From an uncultured Muribaculaceae bacterium (GTDB lineage Bacteria; Bacteroidota; Bacteroidia; Bacteroidales; Muribaculaceae), in assembly GCA_910587185.1 (NCBI GenBank), contig CAJULY010000007.1:62001-126000 (forward strand): a stretch of DNA of 64,000 nt, written 5' to 3'. A program made the translations under genes and the position numbers. Positions 44,468 to 53,899 of the stretch are shown here, one piece after another. Below the pieces are notes generated by a model. It made no database searches. It saw only the letters and a list, made by a program, of their open reading frames with translations, and was not told where the DNA came from. The first letter of the stretch is position 1; the number at the start of each line of letters is the position of its first letter.

Positions 44468-46534
44468 ATGAGTTCAAAATATCCTTATCTTGATATAGCC
44501 ATAAGCGTGGTGACCGACGCCGACCGTCCGGTCAACTACAGCTTCAATTCCGCTCCTACCATCGCTCTCCCCTCTCTCAGCAAACTTGCCGCCCATTTCG
44601 TCAATCTGTCCGACGGTTACGTGATGTGGCAGGTCGGCGGCCGGAGGGCCTTCACCTACTTCATGCTCAACGACGAAGGCACCTCGACCATTCTCGCCAT
44701 TACCGTCAGAATGGATCCTGACGTCCTTTTGGCAGGCAGACCTATCGTAAACCTGCTTGGAACGATCCGCCGCACGCTCGTGGACGGAACGCGCCTCACC
44801 CACGAAACTCTCATACGCACGCTTTCCGACAGCGGTTTTCCCGAAGAGCCCCTGCGCTCCGATGCCCGGGTTGACGAACCGGCTGCCGCGTCGGGACTTT
44901 GCTGCCGCTCATACATCTCCACCACGGATCTGGCCAACATAATGGCCTTTCCGCGCCAGAAGGAATATCTTCCCTATCAGGGCGTGATAATAATTCCGGC
45001 CACGGTCTCCATGCAGCCCGAATCTTCCATACCGGTCATAACGGAGCCTCTTGACAAGGCGCTCGCGGTTGTCTGTCCCGAGAATGTGACTGCCTCCGCC
45101 GACATGGTCGAACTTTCCGACCACCTGACCGTAACCTACACGCTCTCCGGTTTCGATCCTCAGACCGTGGAATTCGAGGTCGGCACCACGAACCGCTATG
45201 TCCGCATCAACGGGCCCGCGTTGATCGTGAACACTCCGCTCCATGCAGGAATATCTTTCACGCGATCGGTGCCCTATTCCGTAACATCGGCCACCGGCAA
45301 CAAGCTCGACACCTATACCGTCCTCATCAACGGACGCACCGCAACACGCACGGAAGGCGCCTTCGAAATATCCAACACCGATTTCCACGACGGGAAAGTG
45401 ACAATCGCTGTCTCCTCCACGAATTTCGGGACCTATTCGCGCGAATTCACTCCCGAAGAGCTCTCCGAATCAGCCCCCCTCGAAATAGTGCTCGAGCCTG
45501 AAGCCCGCAAAATAGGGCTACGCCTCGATTTCGGCGGCGGACGCATAATAGAGGATTTCATCACTCTTGAAAAAAACACTCCGGAATACAACAGCCTTCG
45601 CGCAGGTTCATTTCACGGATTCCGCGCCCACCGTCTGATGGGCAACAATCCCGAGACCTATAACATCGACCTGCGCACCGCGCCTGACAAAACCGCCTCT
45701 ACGGCGAGATTCGTCGCGCCTGTCAAAGAAAACACAGCCGAAGAACCGGCTGCGCCAGAAACAACGGAGCAGATGCCGGAAACGGATATAAAAGAAAAAG
45801 AAACCACCCAGACGCCGACTCCTAACGTACCGTCGGCTGAATGGGAAGAACGCCCGCACAAACGGGTCGCTCCGAAATTCGAGAACATATCCGAGAAAAG
45901 AAACAAGCCCGACAACGTTCAGGCTGAAAATGAAAGCTCCGATGACAAGAAATCCGCCAATACCCAGAAAATCGACATGCGCCTGATCATAATCGGCATT
46001 TCGGTTATTGCCATCGCTCTCGTCGTCTGGTGGCTTATGCTCCTCTTCTCCGGAAAGGAGGCTGCCGAAGCTCCTCTTACCGAGCAGACACCCGAAGCCA
46101 TAGAAGAAGTCGCGCCGACGCCTTCGACACCCGCAGAAAACACAGCGGCATCAACCCCGGCTCAAACCGACACTCTCGCTCAAGCCGCCGAAAAAGCGGA
46201 CATAGCCTACCTTAACGAGCATTCCGTCTGGTCCATCGACAAACTCCGCAGCGAGAAATACAAATCCCTGATCACGGCGTTGCGCGAAGGCGACATACAG
46301 GCTATCGCAAGCCATCCATATTTCTCCACTCCCGGCACCGCCACCAACAAGCGAGCCGTCAAGATGCTCGAATTCCTCTGGGCCGTCAAAGGGACTTCGA
46401 TGGAAAAGCGAAACACCAACAAGACAAAGGAACTCACAAAGGACGGCACAGTCAATATAGGCGAACTGATCGACGACCTTTCGCGCTACCAGCCTGCGGA
46501 GACCAACAAGGCTCCCCGCCCCGGCGCTCAATGA
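44468..46534 (+). CDS. Unrecognised 688-residue single-pass membrane protein
   Basis: No family recognised. The start MSSKYPYLDIAISVV has no signal peptide, so the N-terminal 500 residues are probably cytosolic. They consist of a globular first third (about 1-200, e.g. GYVMWQVGGRRAFTYFMLND) and beta-rich, Ig-like repeats (about 215-400, LTVTYTLSGFDPQTVEFEVG and GAFEISNTDFHDGKVTIAVS). A long acidic, Pro/Thr/Glu-rich linker spans about 420-500. One transmembrane helix lies at about 504-527. Behind it come a low-complexity Ala/Thr/Pro stretch and a roughly 95-residue helical domain (EHSVWSIDKLRSEKYKSLIT). It is followed 37 bp later by a phosphatase gene. Topology is inferred from the single helix. 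Confidence 0.75.
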   Translation: MSSKYPYLDIAISVVTDADRPVNYSFNSAPTIALPSLSKLAAHFVNLSDGYVMWQVGGRRAFTYFMLNDEGTSTILAITVRMDPDVLLAGRPIVNLLGTIRRTLVDGTRLTHETLIRTLSDSGFPEEPLRSDARVDEPAAASGLCCRSYISTTDLANIMAFPRQKEYLPYQGVIIIPATVSMQPESSIPVITEPLDKALAVVCPENVTASADMVELSDHLTVTYTLSGFDPQTVEFEVGTTNRYVRINGPALIVNTPLHAGISFTRSVPYSVTSATGNKLDTYTVLINGRTATRTEGAFEISNTDFHDGKVTIAVSSTNFGTYSREFTPEELSESAPLEIVLEPEARKIGLRLDFGGGRIIEDFITLEKNTPEYNSLRAGSFHGFRAHRLMGNNPETYNIDLRTAPDKTASTARFVAPVKENTAEEPAAPETTEQMPETDIKEKETTQTPTPNVPSAEWEERPHKRVAPKFENISEKRNKPDNVQAENESSDDKKSANTQKIDMRLIIIGISVIAIALVVWWLMLLFSGKEAAEAPLTEQTPEAIEEVAPTPSTPAENTAASTPAQTDTLAQAAEKADIAYLNEHSVWSIDKLRSEKYKSLITALREGDIQAIASHPYFSTPGTATNKRAVKMLEFLWAVKGTSMEKRNTNKTKELTKDGTVNIGELIDDLSRYQPAETNKAPRPGAQ

Positions 46535-46571
46535 ACCATATCGCAATAATTAACCCCACAGATAATATTCC

Positions 46572-47894
46572 ATGAAACTGCTATCACTGACCCGACGCGT
46601 GGCTGCCCCGCTGGCACTGGCTCTCACATTTCTCGGCGCACAAGCCGTTGAACCAACTCAGGCCAACCGCAAGTATGCCAACTACTATTATGCCTATCCC
46701 TATCCTGAAAATCCTCTGCCTCAACTGACTGCTGCGCCCAAAGGCTACGAACCGTTCCACATCGAGCATTACGGACGCCACGGAAGCCGCTGGCACATTG
46801 GGAGCTGGGTGTATAGACAGCCAATCGACCTGCTGCGCCCGGCCGAACGCAACGGGAAACTCACTCCGCGCGGCGTCGAACTGATGAAGCAGTTGCGCAA
46901 AACAGAAAAGCAATCGCGCGGACGAAGCGGAGAACTCACTCCCCTCGGCGCGCGGCAGCACCGCGGGATTGCAGAACGCATGACACGTAATTTCCCGGAA
47001 GTATTCAAAGGCGACGCTAACGTGGATGCGAAATCCACCGTCGTTATCCGCTGCGTCCTCTCGATGGAAAACGAACTTCGAGCCCTACAGGCGTTCAATC
47101 CCGACCTCAACATAACCTCTGACGCCTCCGGAGCCACCATGTTCTACATGAACAACGAGAACGACAGCATTACGAACGCGAAAGTCTCTTCCGAAGCCGC
47201 AAAAAAGGCTCTCAAGGAATATAAGAAAGATTATCCGTCGGACTACAGTTTCATCGATCTCATCATCTCCGACCCGCAGTTCGCGAAGGACAGCATCAAG
47301 ATACCTGAACTCCGTTCGGCCCTTCTGCGCGTCACAAACAATTCGCAGAGCCTCGAGGAACCCACTCCGACATGGGATCTCTTCAGCGAGGATGCGCTCA
47401 AGGAAGATGCCATGCGCGGCGACGCTTCATGGTTCATCAGCTACGGAAATTCCGATCTGACCGAGGGGGCCGCTCCGTTACGCCAGCGCTATCTTCTCTA
47501 CAACATGATAGAGAGCGCCGACACCTCCATAATGAGCGAAAAACCTTCGGCAAATCTCCGTTTCGGACATGACGTGGTCGTAGTTCCCCTCGTCACCCTG
47601 ATGGATCTCGACGGATACGGCCGCAAGGTCAACGATCTCAACGAGCTGGATTCTTTCTGGCACCTCTATGACCTCACCCCCATGGCCACAAACGTCCAGA
47701 TGGTTTTCTATCGTCCTAAAGGGCGCAAATATACCGCCGACGATGTTCTCGTAAAAGTCCTTTTCAACGAGAAGGAAGTGACGCTTCCGGCTAAAAAATT
47801 CAATGGTCCGTATTACAAATGGAGCGATGTTCGCAAAGCCTATCTCGACAGAATAGGCGACACCGGCCTTCCTCCCGTCCAGAAAGATTATTGA
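46572..47894 (+). CDS. Histidine acid phosphatase, phytase/MINPP-like
   Basis: Exported phosphatase of clade 2 histidine phosphatases; 440 residues with a signal peptide (ends near AQA). Catalytic RHG in HYGRHGSRWH (Arg69-His70-Gly71) and the proton-donor HD in FGHDVVVVPL (His333-Asp334). Many multiple-inositol-polyphosphate phosphatases instead carry HAE at that site. Bacteroides enzymes of this type release phosphate from phytate or other phospho-monoesters. Substrate here is inferred. Neighbouring genes give no further hint: it lies between a membrane protein of unknown function and DUF4254. Confidence 0.88.
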   Translation: MKLLSLTRRVAAPLALALTFLGAQAVEPTQANRKYANYYYAYPYPENPLPQLTAAPKGYEPFHIEHYGRHGSRWHIGSWVYRQPIDLLRPAERNGKLTPRGVELMKQLRKTEKQSRGRSGELTPLGARQHRGIAERMTRNFPEVFKGDANVDAKSTVVIRCVLSMENELRALQAFNPDLNITSDASGATMFYMNNENDSITNAKVSSEAAKKALKEYKKDYPSDYSFIDLIISDPQFAKDSIKIPELRSALLRVTNNSQSLEEPTPTWDLFSEDALKEDAMRGDASWFISYGNSDLTEGAAPLRQRYLLYNMIESADTSIMSEKPSANLRFGHDVVVVPLVTLMDLDGYGRKVNDLNELDSFWHLYDLTPMATNVQMVFYRPKGRKYTADDVLVKVLFNEKEVTLPAKKFNGPYYKWSDVRKAYLDRIGDTGLPPVQKDY

Positions 47895-47939
47895 GAAACC
47901 GGGAAATCTCTTTTTACCAACCTTAAAACAAGACTTCCA

Positions 47940-48545
47940 ATGAAATTTGCAGAAAAAAGCTTCGACATATTCAATCAGGCAACCGAAGACTATCATAAGT
48001 TCGACAACGTGGATGCCGTTATCGAGAACCCCTACGAGGAGGGCACGATAGAACATACGCTCTACGCCAAAAACATGGTCGATGCCGTCCAGTGGCATCT
48101 CGAAGACATCATACGCGATCCGGAAATCGATCCGGTGGCAGCGCTGGCCCTGAAACGTCGCATCGACCGTTCGAATCAGGTCAGGACCGACATGGTAGAG
48201 GAGCTCGACACCTATTTCCTCAACAGATATGCCGATGTCAAAGTGCAGCCTGACGCCACTATCAACACTGAAAGCCCGGCCTGGGCTCTTGACCGCCTGT
48301 CGATTCTCGCGCTGAAAATCTACCACATGCAGCGGGAAGTGGAACGCACGGACGCTTCGGAGAACCACATAGCCAAATGTGCGGCAAAACTTCACGTGCT
48401 GACCGAACAGCGCGCAGACCTGACACAGGCCATAGACACCCTTCTGGAGGACATCGAGGCCGGCCGCAAATACATGAAGGTCTATCGACAGATGAAGATG
48501 TATAACGACACAGATACCAACCCTGTACTCTACGCAAAGAAATAA
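47940..48545 (+). CDS. DUF4254 protein
   Basis: 201-residue cytosolic protein, almost entirely alpha-helical, recognised from memory as DUF4254 (start FNQATEDYHKFDNV, the EGTIEHTLYAKNMVDAVQWH segment, and the C-terminal AGRKYMKVYRQMKMYNDTDT). Function unknown. In Bacteroidetes it often lies near envelope-glycan or glycosyltransferase genes. Here it precedes ruvB by 13 bp within a long co-directional run that includes a flippase and a GT4 enzyme. Confidence 0.75.
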   Translation: MKFAEKSFDIFNQATEDYHKFDNVDAVIENPYEEGTIEHTLYAKNMVDAVQWHLEDIIRDPEIDPVAALALKRRIDRSNQVRTDMVEELDTYFLNRYADVKVQPDATINTESPAWALDRLSILALKIYHMQREVERTDASENHIAKCAAKLHVLTEQRADLTQAIDTLLEDIEAGRKYMKVYRQMKMYNDTDTNPVLYAKK

Positions 48546-48558
48546 CCCGGGGGTGCGG

Positions 48559-49593
48559 ATGGAAGACGGTTTCGACATACGTTCGGCACGCGACAGCGCG
48601 TCGCTCGCCCAGGGCGAGAAAGATATCGAAAAGGCGCTGCGGCCCTCGGAATTCGACTCTTTTTCCGGCCAGGACAAAGTAGTGGAGAACCTGAAGGTGT
48701 TCGTTGCGGCCGCACGCATGCGCGGAGAAGCTCTGGACCACCTCCTGCTGCACGGCCCTCCCGGACTCGGAAAGACCACTCTTTCCGGCATCATAGCCAA
48801 TGAACTCGGGGTGGGATTCAAAGTGACGTCAGGACCCGTTCTTGACAAACCGGGCGATCTCGCCGGAATCCTCACCTCGCTCGAGGAACGCGATGTCCTT
48901 TTCATCGACGAGATCCACCGCCTGAGTCCCGTCGTGGAGGAATATCTCTACTCGGCCATGGAGGACTTCAGGATCGACATAATGATCGACAAAGGTCCGG
49001 GAGCCCGCTCCGTGCAGCTCTCTCTTGCGCCCTTCACCCTTGTTGGAGCCACTACGCGCAGCGGTCTTCTGACATCGCCCCTGCGCGCCCGTTTCGGAAT
49101 CAACTGTCATCTCGAATATTACGACCATGAAGTGCTGGAGAGAATCATTCTCCGCTCAGCCCGGCTGCTGAACGTCGAGTGCCTCCCCTCGGCGGCAAGG
49201 GAAATAGCGCTGCGCAGTCGCGGAACTCCGCGAATTGCCAACTCCCTGCTCAGGCGCGTGCGTGATTTCGCTCAGGTCAAAGGCAACGGAAAGATCGATC
49301 CGGAAATAGCCCGCTACAGCCTCGAGGCCCTGAACATCGACCGCTACGGGCTGGACGAGATCGACAACAGGATACTGACAACCATCATAACCAAATTCAA
49401 AGGCGGTCCGGTAGGACTCGGGACCATAGCCACAGCGCTCGGCGAGGATTCCGGCACGATAGAGGAAGTCTATGAACCCTACCTGATAAAGGAAGGATTC
49501 ATCAAACGCACTCCCCGAGGCCGCGAAGTCACCGACCTCGCCTGGCAGCATCTCGGCCACACGCGTCCTTCAGAAACAGGATCGCTCTTCTAA
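48559..49593 (+). CDS. ruvB: Holliday junction branch migration ATPase RuvB
   Basis: AAA+ motor of the RuvABC resolvasome. 344 residues from the ATG at 48559; an in-frame GTG two codons earlier is an alternative start. Walker A GPPGLGKTTL, Walker B LFIDEIHRLS, sensor 1 VGATTRSGLLTSPLRARF, and the C-terminal winged-helix domain (DEIDNRILTTIITKFKGGPV) with RTPRGREVT. Neither ruvA nor ruvC is adjacent. Confidence 0.97.
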   Translation: MEDGFDIRSARDSASLAQGEKDIEKALRPSEFDSFSGQDKVVENLKVFVAAARMRGEALDHLLLHGPPGLGKTTLSGIIANELGVGFKVTSGPVLDKPGDLAGILTSLEERDVLFIDEIHRLSPVVEEYLYSAMEDFRIDIMIDKGPGARSVQLSLAPFTLVGATTRSGLLTSPLRARFGINCHLEYYDHEVLERIILRSARLLNVECLPSAAREIALRSRGTPRIANSLLRRVRDFAQVKGNGKIDPEIARYSLEALNIDRYGLDEIDNRILTTIITKFKGGPVGLGTIATALGEDSGTIEEVYEPYLIKEGFIKRTPRGREVTDLAWQHLGHTRPSETGSLF

Positions 49594-49627
49594 AGTGTAT
49601 TATTTCAGGAAAGGTCAACAATAAAAA

Positions 49628-51136
49628 ATGGGTTCTGTAAAATCTCTTGCAAAAGATACCGTCTATTACGGCGCAAGCTCCATCATAGGCCGATTCATCA
49701 ACTGGCTTCTCGTCCCCCTCTACACCAATGTGTTCAGCCGGGCCGAATACGGAGTGGTCACCTACGTCTATGCCGTGGTTGCGATAGCTCTTGTCATTCT
49801 GACCTACGGAATGGAGACCGGTTTTTTCCGCTTTGCCAATGATGAACGCTACCGCGGATCATCCGTGGTCTATTCGACCGTCCTTACTTCTCTGGCCGTC
49901 ACATCGACGCTATTCGTGGCCATTGTGGCCATATTCCTCTCTCCGATTTCGCAGCTCATGGAATGTGCCGCCCATCCGTCGTTCGTAATGATGATGGCTG
50001 TCTGCGTGGCCCTCGACGCTTTCATGTCGATTCCGTTCTCCTATCTGCGTTTCCGTCACCGGCCCGTGAAATTCGCCATCCTGAAGCTTGCGGGAATAGG
50101 CATAAACATAGCGCTGAATCTGTTTTTCATCCTCGCATGCCCCTGGCTCATGGCCCATGCCCCTGCAACCGTCGATTGGTTCTACGACCCCGGATTCGGA
50201 GTGGGCTACATATTCCTCTCCAATCTCGTCAGCTCGGCATGCATGCTCCCGCTGCTGCGGGAAGAACTGACCGGTTTCCGCTGGAGTTTCTCCACAAAGA
50301 TCATCAAAGAGATGCTGCGCTATTCGTGGCCGCTGCTCGTTTTGGGATTCGCCGGCATTATGAACCAGAACCTCGACAAGATTCTGCTCCCCCATCTCAT
50401 TCCCGACGAGGCCGAACGAATGTCTATGACCGGCGTCTATGGTGCATGTTTCAAGCTCGCCGTCATAATGGTGATGTTTCTTCAGGCCTTCCGCTATGCC
50501 TACGAACCGTTTATTTTCGACCGCACACGCTCTCAGGGCGAGGATAAGAAACAGACCTATGCCACGGTGATGAAATGGTTCGTGGCCTTCGCCATGCTTA
50601 TCTTCCTCGCCGTAATGGTCTATATGCCCCTTCTGGAGCATCTCATCGGTCCCGGCTACCGCTCGGGTATAGGAATTGTGCCCATAATAATGATGGGCGA
50701 GCTTTTCTTCGGCATCTGCTTCAATCTGTCGCTCTGGTATAAACTGACTGACCGCACACGGTGGGGAATGTGGCTGACGCTTATAGGTCTGGCTGTTGTC
50801 GTCACTCTCAACATAGCGCTTGTTCCGCGATTCGGTTACTACGGCTCGGCCTGGGCTTCCTTCGCTTGCTACGGCACTATGATGGTGCTCTCCTATTTCC
50901 TCGGACAGAAATATTTCCCCATAAACTACCACGTTGGCCGCATAGCCCTTTATACCGGCCTGTCCCTGCTTCTCTACGGAGCGCTCAAACTCATGGATTT
51001 CGGGAACATTTGGATCTCGATGAGCGTTGGTACTCTCATGATAGTGTTCTATTTATGGTTCGTTCTGAAGGTCGAGAAAATAACCCTTCGCGAAATGCTG
51101 CCGATCGACGCTATCAGGAAAAAGCTTCATCACTAA
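49628..51136 (+). CDS. Polysaccharide flippase, MATE/Wzx-like (MOP superfamily)
   Basis: 502-residue polytopic inner-membrane protein with about 14 hydrophobic segments. It begins SLAKDTVYYGASSIIGRFIN, the usual start of the Wzx-like lipopolysaccharide/O-antigen translocase family, and contains ETGFFRFAND and RYSWPLLVLGFAGIMNQNLD typical of that family. It flips lipid-linked oligosaccharides across the membrane. It is 34 bp after ruvB and 33 bp before a DUF389 gene. A GT4 gene follows, but no further polysaccharide genes, so the cargo cannot be named. Confidence 0.9.
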   Translation: MGSVKSLAKDTVYYGASSIIGRFINWLLVPLYTNVFSRAEYGVVTYVYAVVAIALVILTYGMETGFFRFANDERYRGSSVVYSTVLTSLAVTSTLFVAIVAIFLSPISQLMECAAHPSFVMMMAVCVALDAFMSIPFSYLRFRHRPVKFAILKLAGIGINIALNLFFILACPWLMAHAPATVDWFYDPGFGVGYIFLSNLVSSACMLPLLREELTGFRWSFSTKIIKEMLRYSWPLLVLGFAGIMNQNLDKILLPHLIPDEAERMSMTGVYGACFKLAVIMVMFLQAFRYAYEPFIFDRTRSQGEDKKQTYATVMKWFVAFAMLIFLAVMVYMPLLEHLIGPGYRSGIGIVPIIMMGELFFGICFNLSLWYKLTDRTRWGMWLTLIGLAVVVTLNIALVPRFGYYGSAWASFACYGTMMVLSYFLGQKYFPINYHVGRIALYTGLSLLLYGALKLMDFGNIWISMSVGTLMIVFYLWFVLKVEKITLREMLPIDAIRKKLHH

Positions 51137-51169
51137 CCCCATTATTACAAGAGTCAAACCAACGGAGAG

Positions 51170-52549
51170 ATGAAAACAGATATTGTCAACAAGGTCATAG
51201 GGTATTTTTCTGACTATTTCAGAATAAGCGACCAGCTGCTTCCGCAGACCTCTGCCGAACAGGACATACGCGAAGGCGTCTCGTTTCGCGGGACCAACAT
51301 AATGATCCTTGTCCTCGCGATCCTGATAGCCTCTCTGGGCCTCAACACCAACTCCACCGCCGTCATCATTGGCGCCATGCTCATCTCGCCGCTGATGGGG
51401 CCCATAATCGGAATTGGGCTCGGCGTCGGTATATGTGATTTCGCGCTTATAAAACGCGCCCTCCGCAATCTTGTGATGGCCGCCGGATTCTCTGTGGTGG
51501 CTTCCACGATATATTTCATCATCTCCCCCGTCAGCGAAGGCCACAGCGAGCTGCTCGCCCGCACCTCTCCGACCATCTACGACGTCCTGATCGGGTTTGT
51601 CGGCGGCTTCGCGGGCATACTGGCTATCGGAAGCACATCGAAAGGCAACGTCATTCCGGGCGTGGCCATTGCTACCGCCCTCATGCCGCCTCTCTGCACT
51701 GCAGGCTACGGACTTGCCACCCTGCAGTTCAACTATTTCTTCGGCGCCAGCTATCTGTTCATCATCAACTCCATCTACATAGCTTTCGCCACTTTCCTCG
51801 GCGTCAAGCTTCTCCGATACAAGACGGCCGACACGGTTGACAACAACCGGGCGAAACGGGTGCGCCGAATAGTATATACCCTCGCCATTCTGACGATGCT
51901 TCCGAGCATCTGGCTGACATGGCGCATGCTTGACCAGACTAAATTCACGATGCTCGCCTCGAAATTCGTCGCCGCGGAATGCGTGTTCCCCGACACTCAG
52001 GTACTTTCCGAGAAAGCCTCGTCGGTCAAAGGCGAAAAGACCATTACAATAACCCTTATAGGCCGTCCGCTGCCGCTCGATTCTCTGAGACTCGCACTTT
52101 CATCGCGCCTGAACGCCTACGGTCTTTCCAACACTCGCCTGATCCTGCTGCAGGGGGGCAACATAGTGAAGCAGAACAACGATCAGGCGGCCGGAATAAA
52201 GGATTTCTACGAACTGGCCCAATCGACCATCAGCAGCCAGCAACGCCAGCTTGACTCGCTCCATCTCGTTCTTGACCGCATTAAGGCCACTGACGACCTG
52301 GGCGCCGAGGTGGTGCCTGAAATGAAAGTGATCTTCCCGCAGGTAGCCGGCATATCCGTGAGCCGCAACATTTTCGCTTCGGTCAAGGACAGCGCCCGCA
52401 CCGACACGGTCAATCTTGCCCTGATCCGGTTCACGTCCCCCATGAACGAAAGCCAGACCCGGAAGCTGCGCGAGTATCTCGAAGCGCGCCTTAAACTCAA
52501 AAACATAAGAATAGTCAACACCGGAAATATCATATCCACCCCACAATGA
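51170..52549 (+). CDS. DUF389 family membrane protein
   Basis: 459 residues: a membrane domain with several helices in the first half (about 40-250; TNIMILVLAILIASLGLNTN, IIGAMLISPLMGPIIGIGLG, GNVIPGVAIATALMPPLCTA), recognised as DUF389. A long periplasmic or cytosolic C-terminal region follows (about 265-459, including the QQRQLDSLHLVLDRIKA helical segment). Function of the family is unknown. Its stop overlaps the start of the glycosyltransferase gene (ATGA). Confidence 0.88.
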   Translation: MKTDIVNKVIGYFSDYFRISDQLLPQTSAEQDIREGVSFRGTNIMILVLAILIASLGLNTNSTAVIIGAMLISPLMGPIIGIGLGVGICDFALIKRALRNLVMAAGFSVVASTIYFIISPVSEGHSELLARTSPTIYDVLIGFVGGFAGILAIGSTSKGNVIPGVAIATALMPPLCTAGYGLATLQFNYFFGASYLFIINSIYIAFATFLGVKLLRYKTADTVDNNRAKRVRRIVYTLAILTMLPSIWLTWRMLDQTKFTMLASKFVAAECVFPDTQVLSEKASSVKGEKTITITLIGRPLPLDSLRLALSSRLNAYGLSNTRLILLQGGNIVKQNNDQAAGIKDFYELAQSTISSQQRQLDSLHLVLDRIKATDDLGAEVVPEMKVIFPQVAGISVSRNIFASVKDSARTDTVNLALIRFTSPMNESQTRKLREYLEARLKLKNIRIVNTGNIISTPQ

Positions 52550-53820
52550 CAGAAACACCCGGCACAACAACACATCCCCTGAAAGTAACCCTGATCAGCC
52601 ACAGCGACCTGCTTGGAGGAGCTTCCATAGTCACATACCGCCTGCTCTACGCTCTGCGCGATGCCGGAGTGGATGCCCGGATGGTTGTCTTCAACCGATA
52701 CAGCAACGACGATCTTGTTACCGAAGCGGCTCCTCGCCCCTCGCGTGGAACGTCTTTCTTCAGGGAACGACTGAAAATATTCGTGCGCAACGGCTTTTCC
52801 AGAGAGAACCTGTTCAAGGTCTCGACCGCTTCCGACGGGCTCCCCGTCTGGAAACATCCCTGGGTAACCGAAGCCGACGTGCTGCTGCTGGGATGGATAA
52901 ACCAGGGACTTCTTTCCTTCCGCGGACTGCGCAAACTCGCCGCTCTCGGGAAACCGATAGTCTGGACGATGCACGACATGTGGAACCTGACCGGAATCTG
53001 CCATCATGCCCAGGAATGTCGCGGATATTTCGAGCAGTGCGGCCACTGCCAGTTCCTTACAGGCCGATCGGCACGCGATCTGTCACGCAGCATATGGAAA
53101 AAGAAAAAGAAATTCTATGACAGCGCCGGAATTACATTTGTGGCCGTCAGCAACTGGCTTGCACGATGCGCGGCCCGCAGTTCACTTCTTGCCGACAAGG
53201 ATGTGCGTATAATCCACAACGCTTTCCCGGTTGATTCCTTCTTCACCCGTCCCACCCAGGTAATCGATCGGCTGGGACACGCCGAAAACATAATCCTGAT
53301 GGGCGCCGCAAGGCTCGATGATCCGATCAAAGGACTGCCCATGGCTATCGAAGCCCTCAACTATCTGTTTGACAACCGACCCGACATCGCTTCGCGCTCA
53401 ATGCTCGTGTTTTTCGGGTCTGTAGCCGACAAAGCTTCGTTAGACGGCCTGCGCTTTCCCCATCAGCAGCTCGGTCGCATCAACGACAGCAACATGCTCC
53501 GCCAGCTTTACGCCCACGCAAAGGTTGTCATCTCGACCTCTCTCTACGAAACGCTCCCCGGCACCCTCATCGAGGGTCTTGCGGCAGGCGCCCTCCCCGT
53601 CTCGTTCGGCCGCGGGGGACAGGCCGACATCATCGAACACAAGGTCAACGGCTACATAGCCGAATATCGCGACACCCACGATTTCGCCCGAGGCATTGTC
53701 TGGGCGCTTGAACAGAACCCCGACCGCGACGCTCTACATGAGGATGTGCGCCGGCGCTTTTCGTCGGTCACCGTGGCCCACCTTTACATCGAACTGTTCA
53801 ACTCGCTGCTCGGCCGCTGA
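52546..53820 (+). CDS. GT4-family glycosyltransferase
   Basis: 424-residue cytosolic GT-B enzyme. Acceptor-side domain start VTLISHSDLLGGASIVTYRL, WTMHDMWNLTGICHHAQECR, a cysteine-bearing GYFEQCGHCQFL segment, and donor-site features in the C-terminal half (SLYETLPGTLIEGLAAGALP, the Glu/Gly-rich motif of GT4). This is the branch of Bacteroidetes transferases acting on surface polysaccharides or O-glycans. Coupled to the DUF389 gene by a 4-bp overlap. Last gene of the unit; a bidirectional terminator follows after 4 bp. Confidence 0.9.
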   Translation: MTETPGTTTHPLKVTLISHSDLLGGASIVTYRLLYALRDAGVDARMVVFNRYSNDDLVTEAAPRPSRGTSFFRERLKIFVRNGFSRENLFKVSTASDGLPVWKHPWVTEADVLLLGWINQGLLSFRGLRKLAALGKPIVWTMHDMWNLTGICHHAQECRGYFEQCGHCQFLTGRSARDLSRSIWKKKKKFYDSAGITFVAVSNWLARCAARSSLLADKDVRIIHNAFPVDSFFTRPTQVIDRLGHAENIILMGAARLDDPIKGLPMAIEALNYLFDNRPDIASRSMLVFFGSVADKASLDGLRFPHQQLGRINDSNMLRQLYAHAKVVISTSLYETLPGTLIEGLAAGALPVSFGRGGQADIIEHKVNGYIAEYRDTHDFARGIVWALEQNPDRDALHEDVRRRFSSVTVAHLYIELFNSLLGR

Positions 53821-53824
53821 AATG

Positions 53825-53870
53825 GCTAAAGAGAAGACCGGATCCTGACGGGACCGGTCTTCTCTTTAGC
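53825..53870. terminator. Bidirectional terminator between the GT4 gene and recA
   Basis: Long inverted repeat GCTAAAGAGAAGACCGG / CCGGTCTTCTCTTTAGC with a 12-nt centre. T-rich/A-rich arms serve both convergent genes. Confidence 0.85.
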
Positions 53871-53899
53871 GGGTATGTAATTTCTGATATTTCTTATTC

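Noticed and set aside
47478..48905. 475-codon minus-strand frame opposite the phosphatase, DUF4254 and ruvB genes
   Set aside because: It crosses three real genes and has no motifs.
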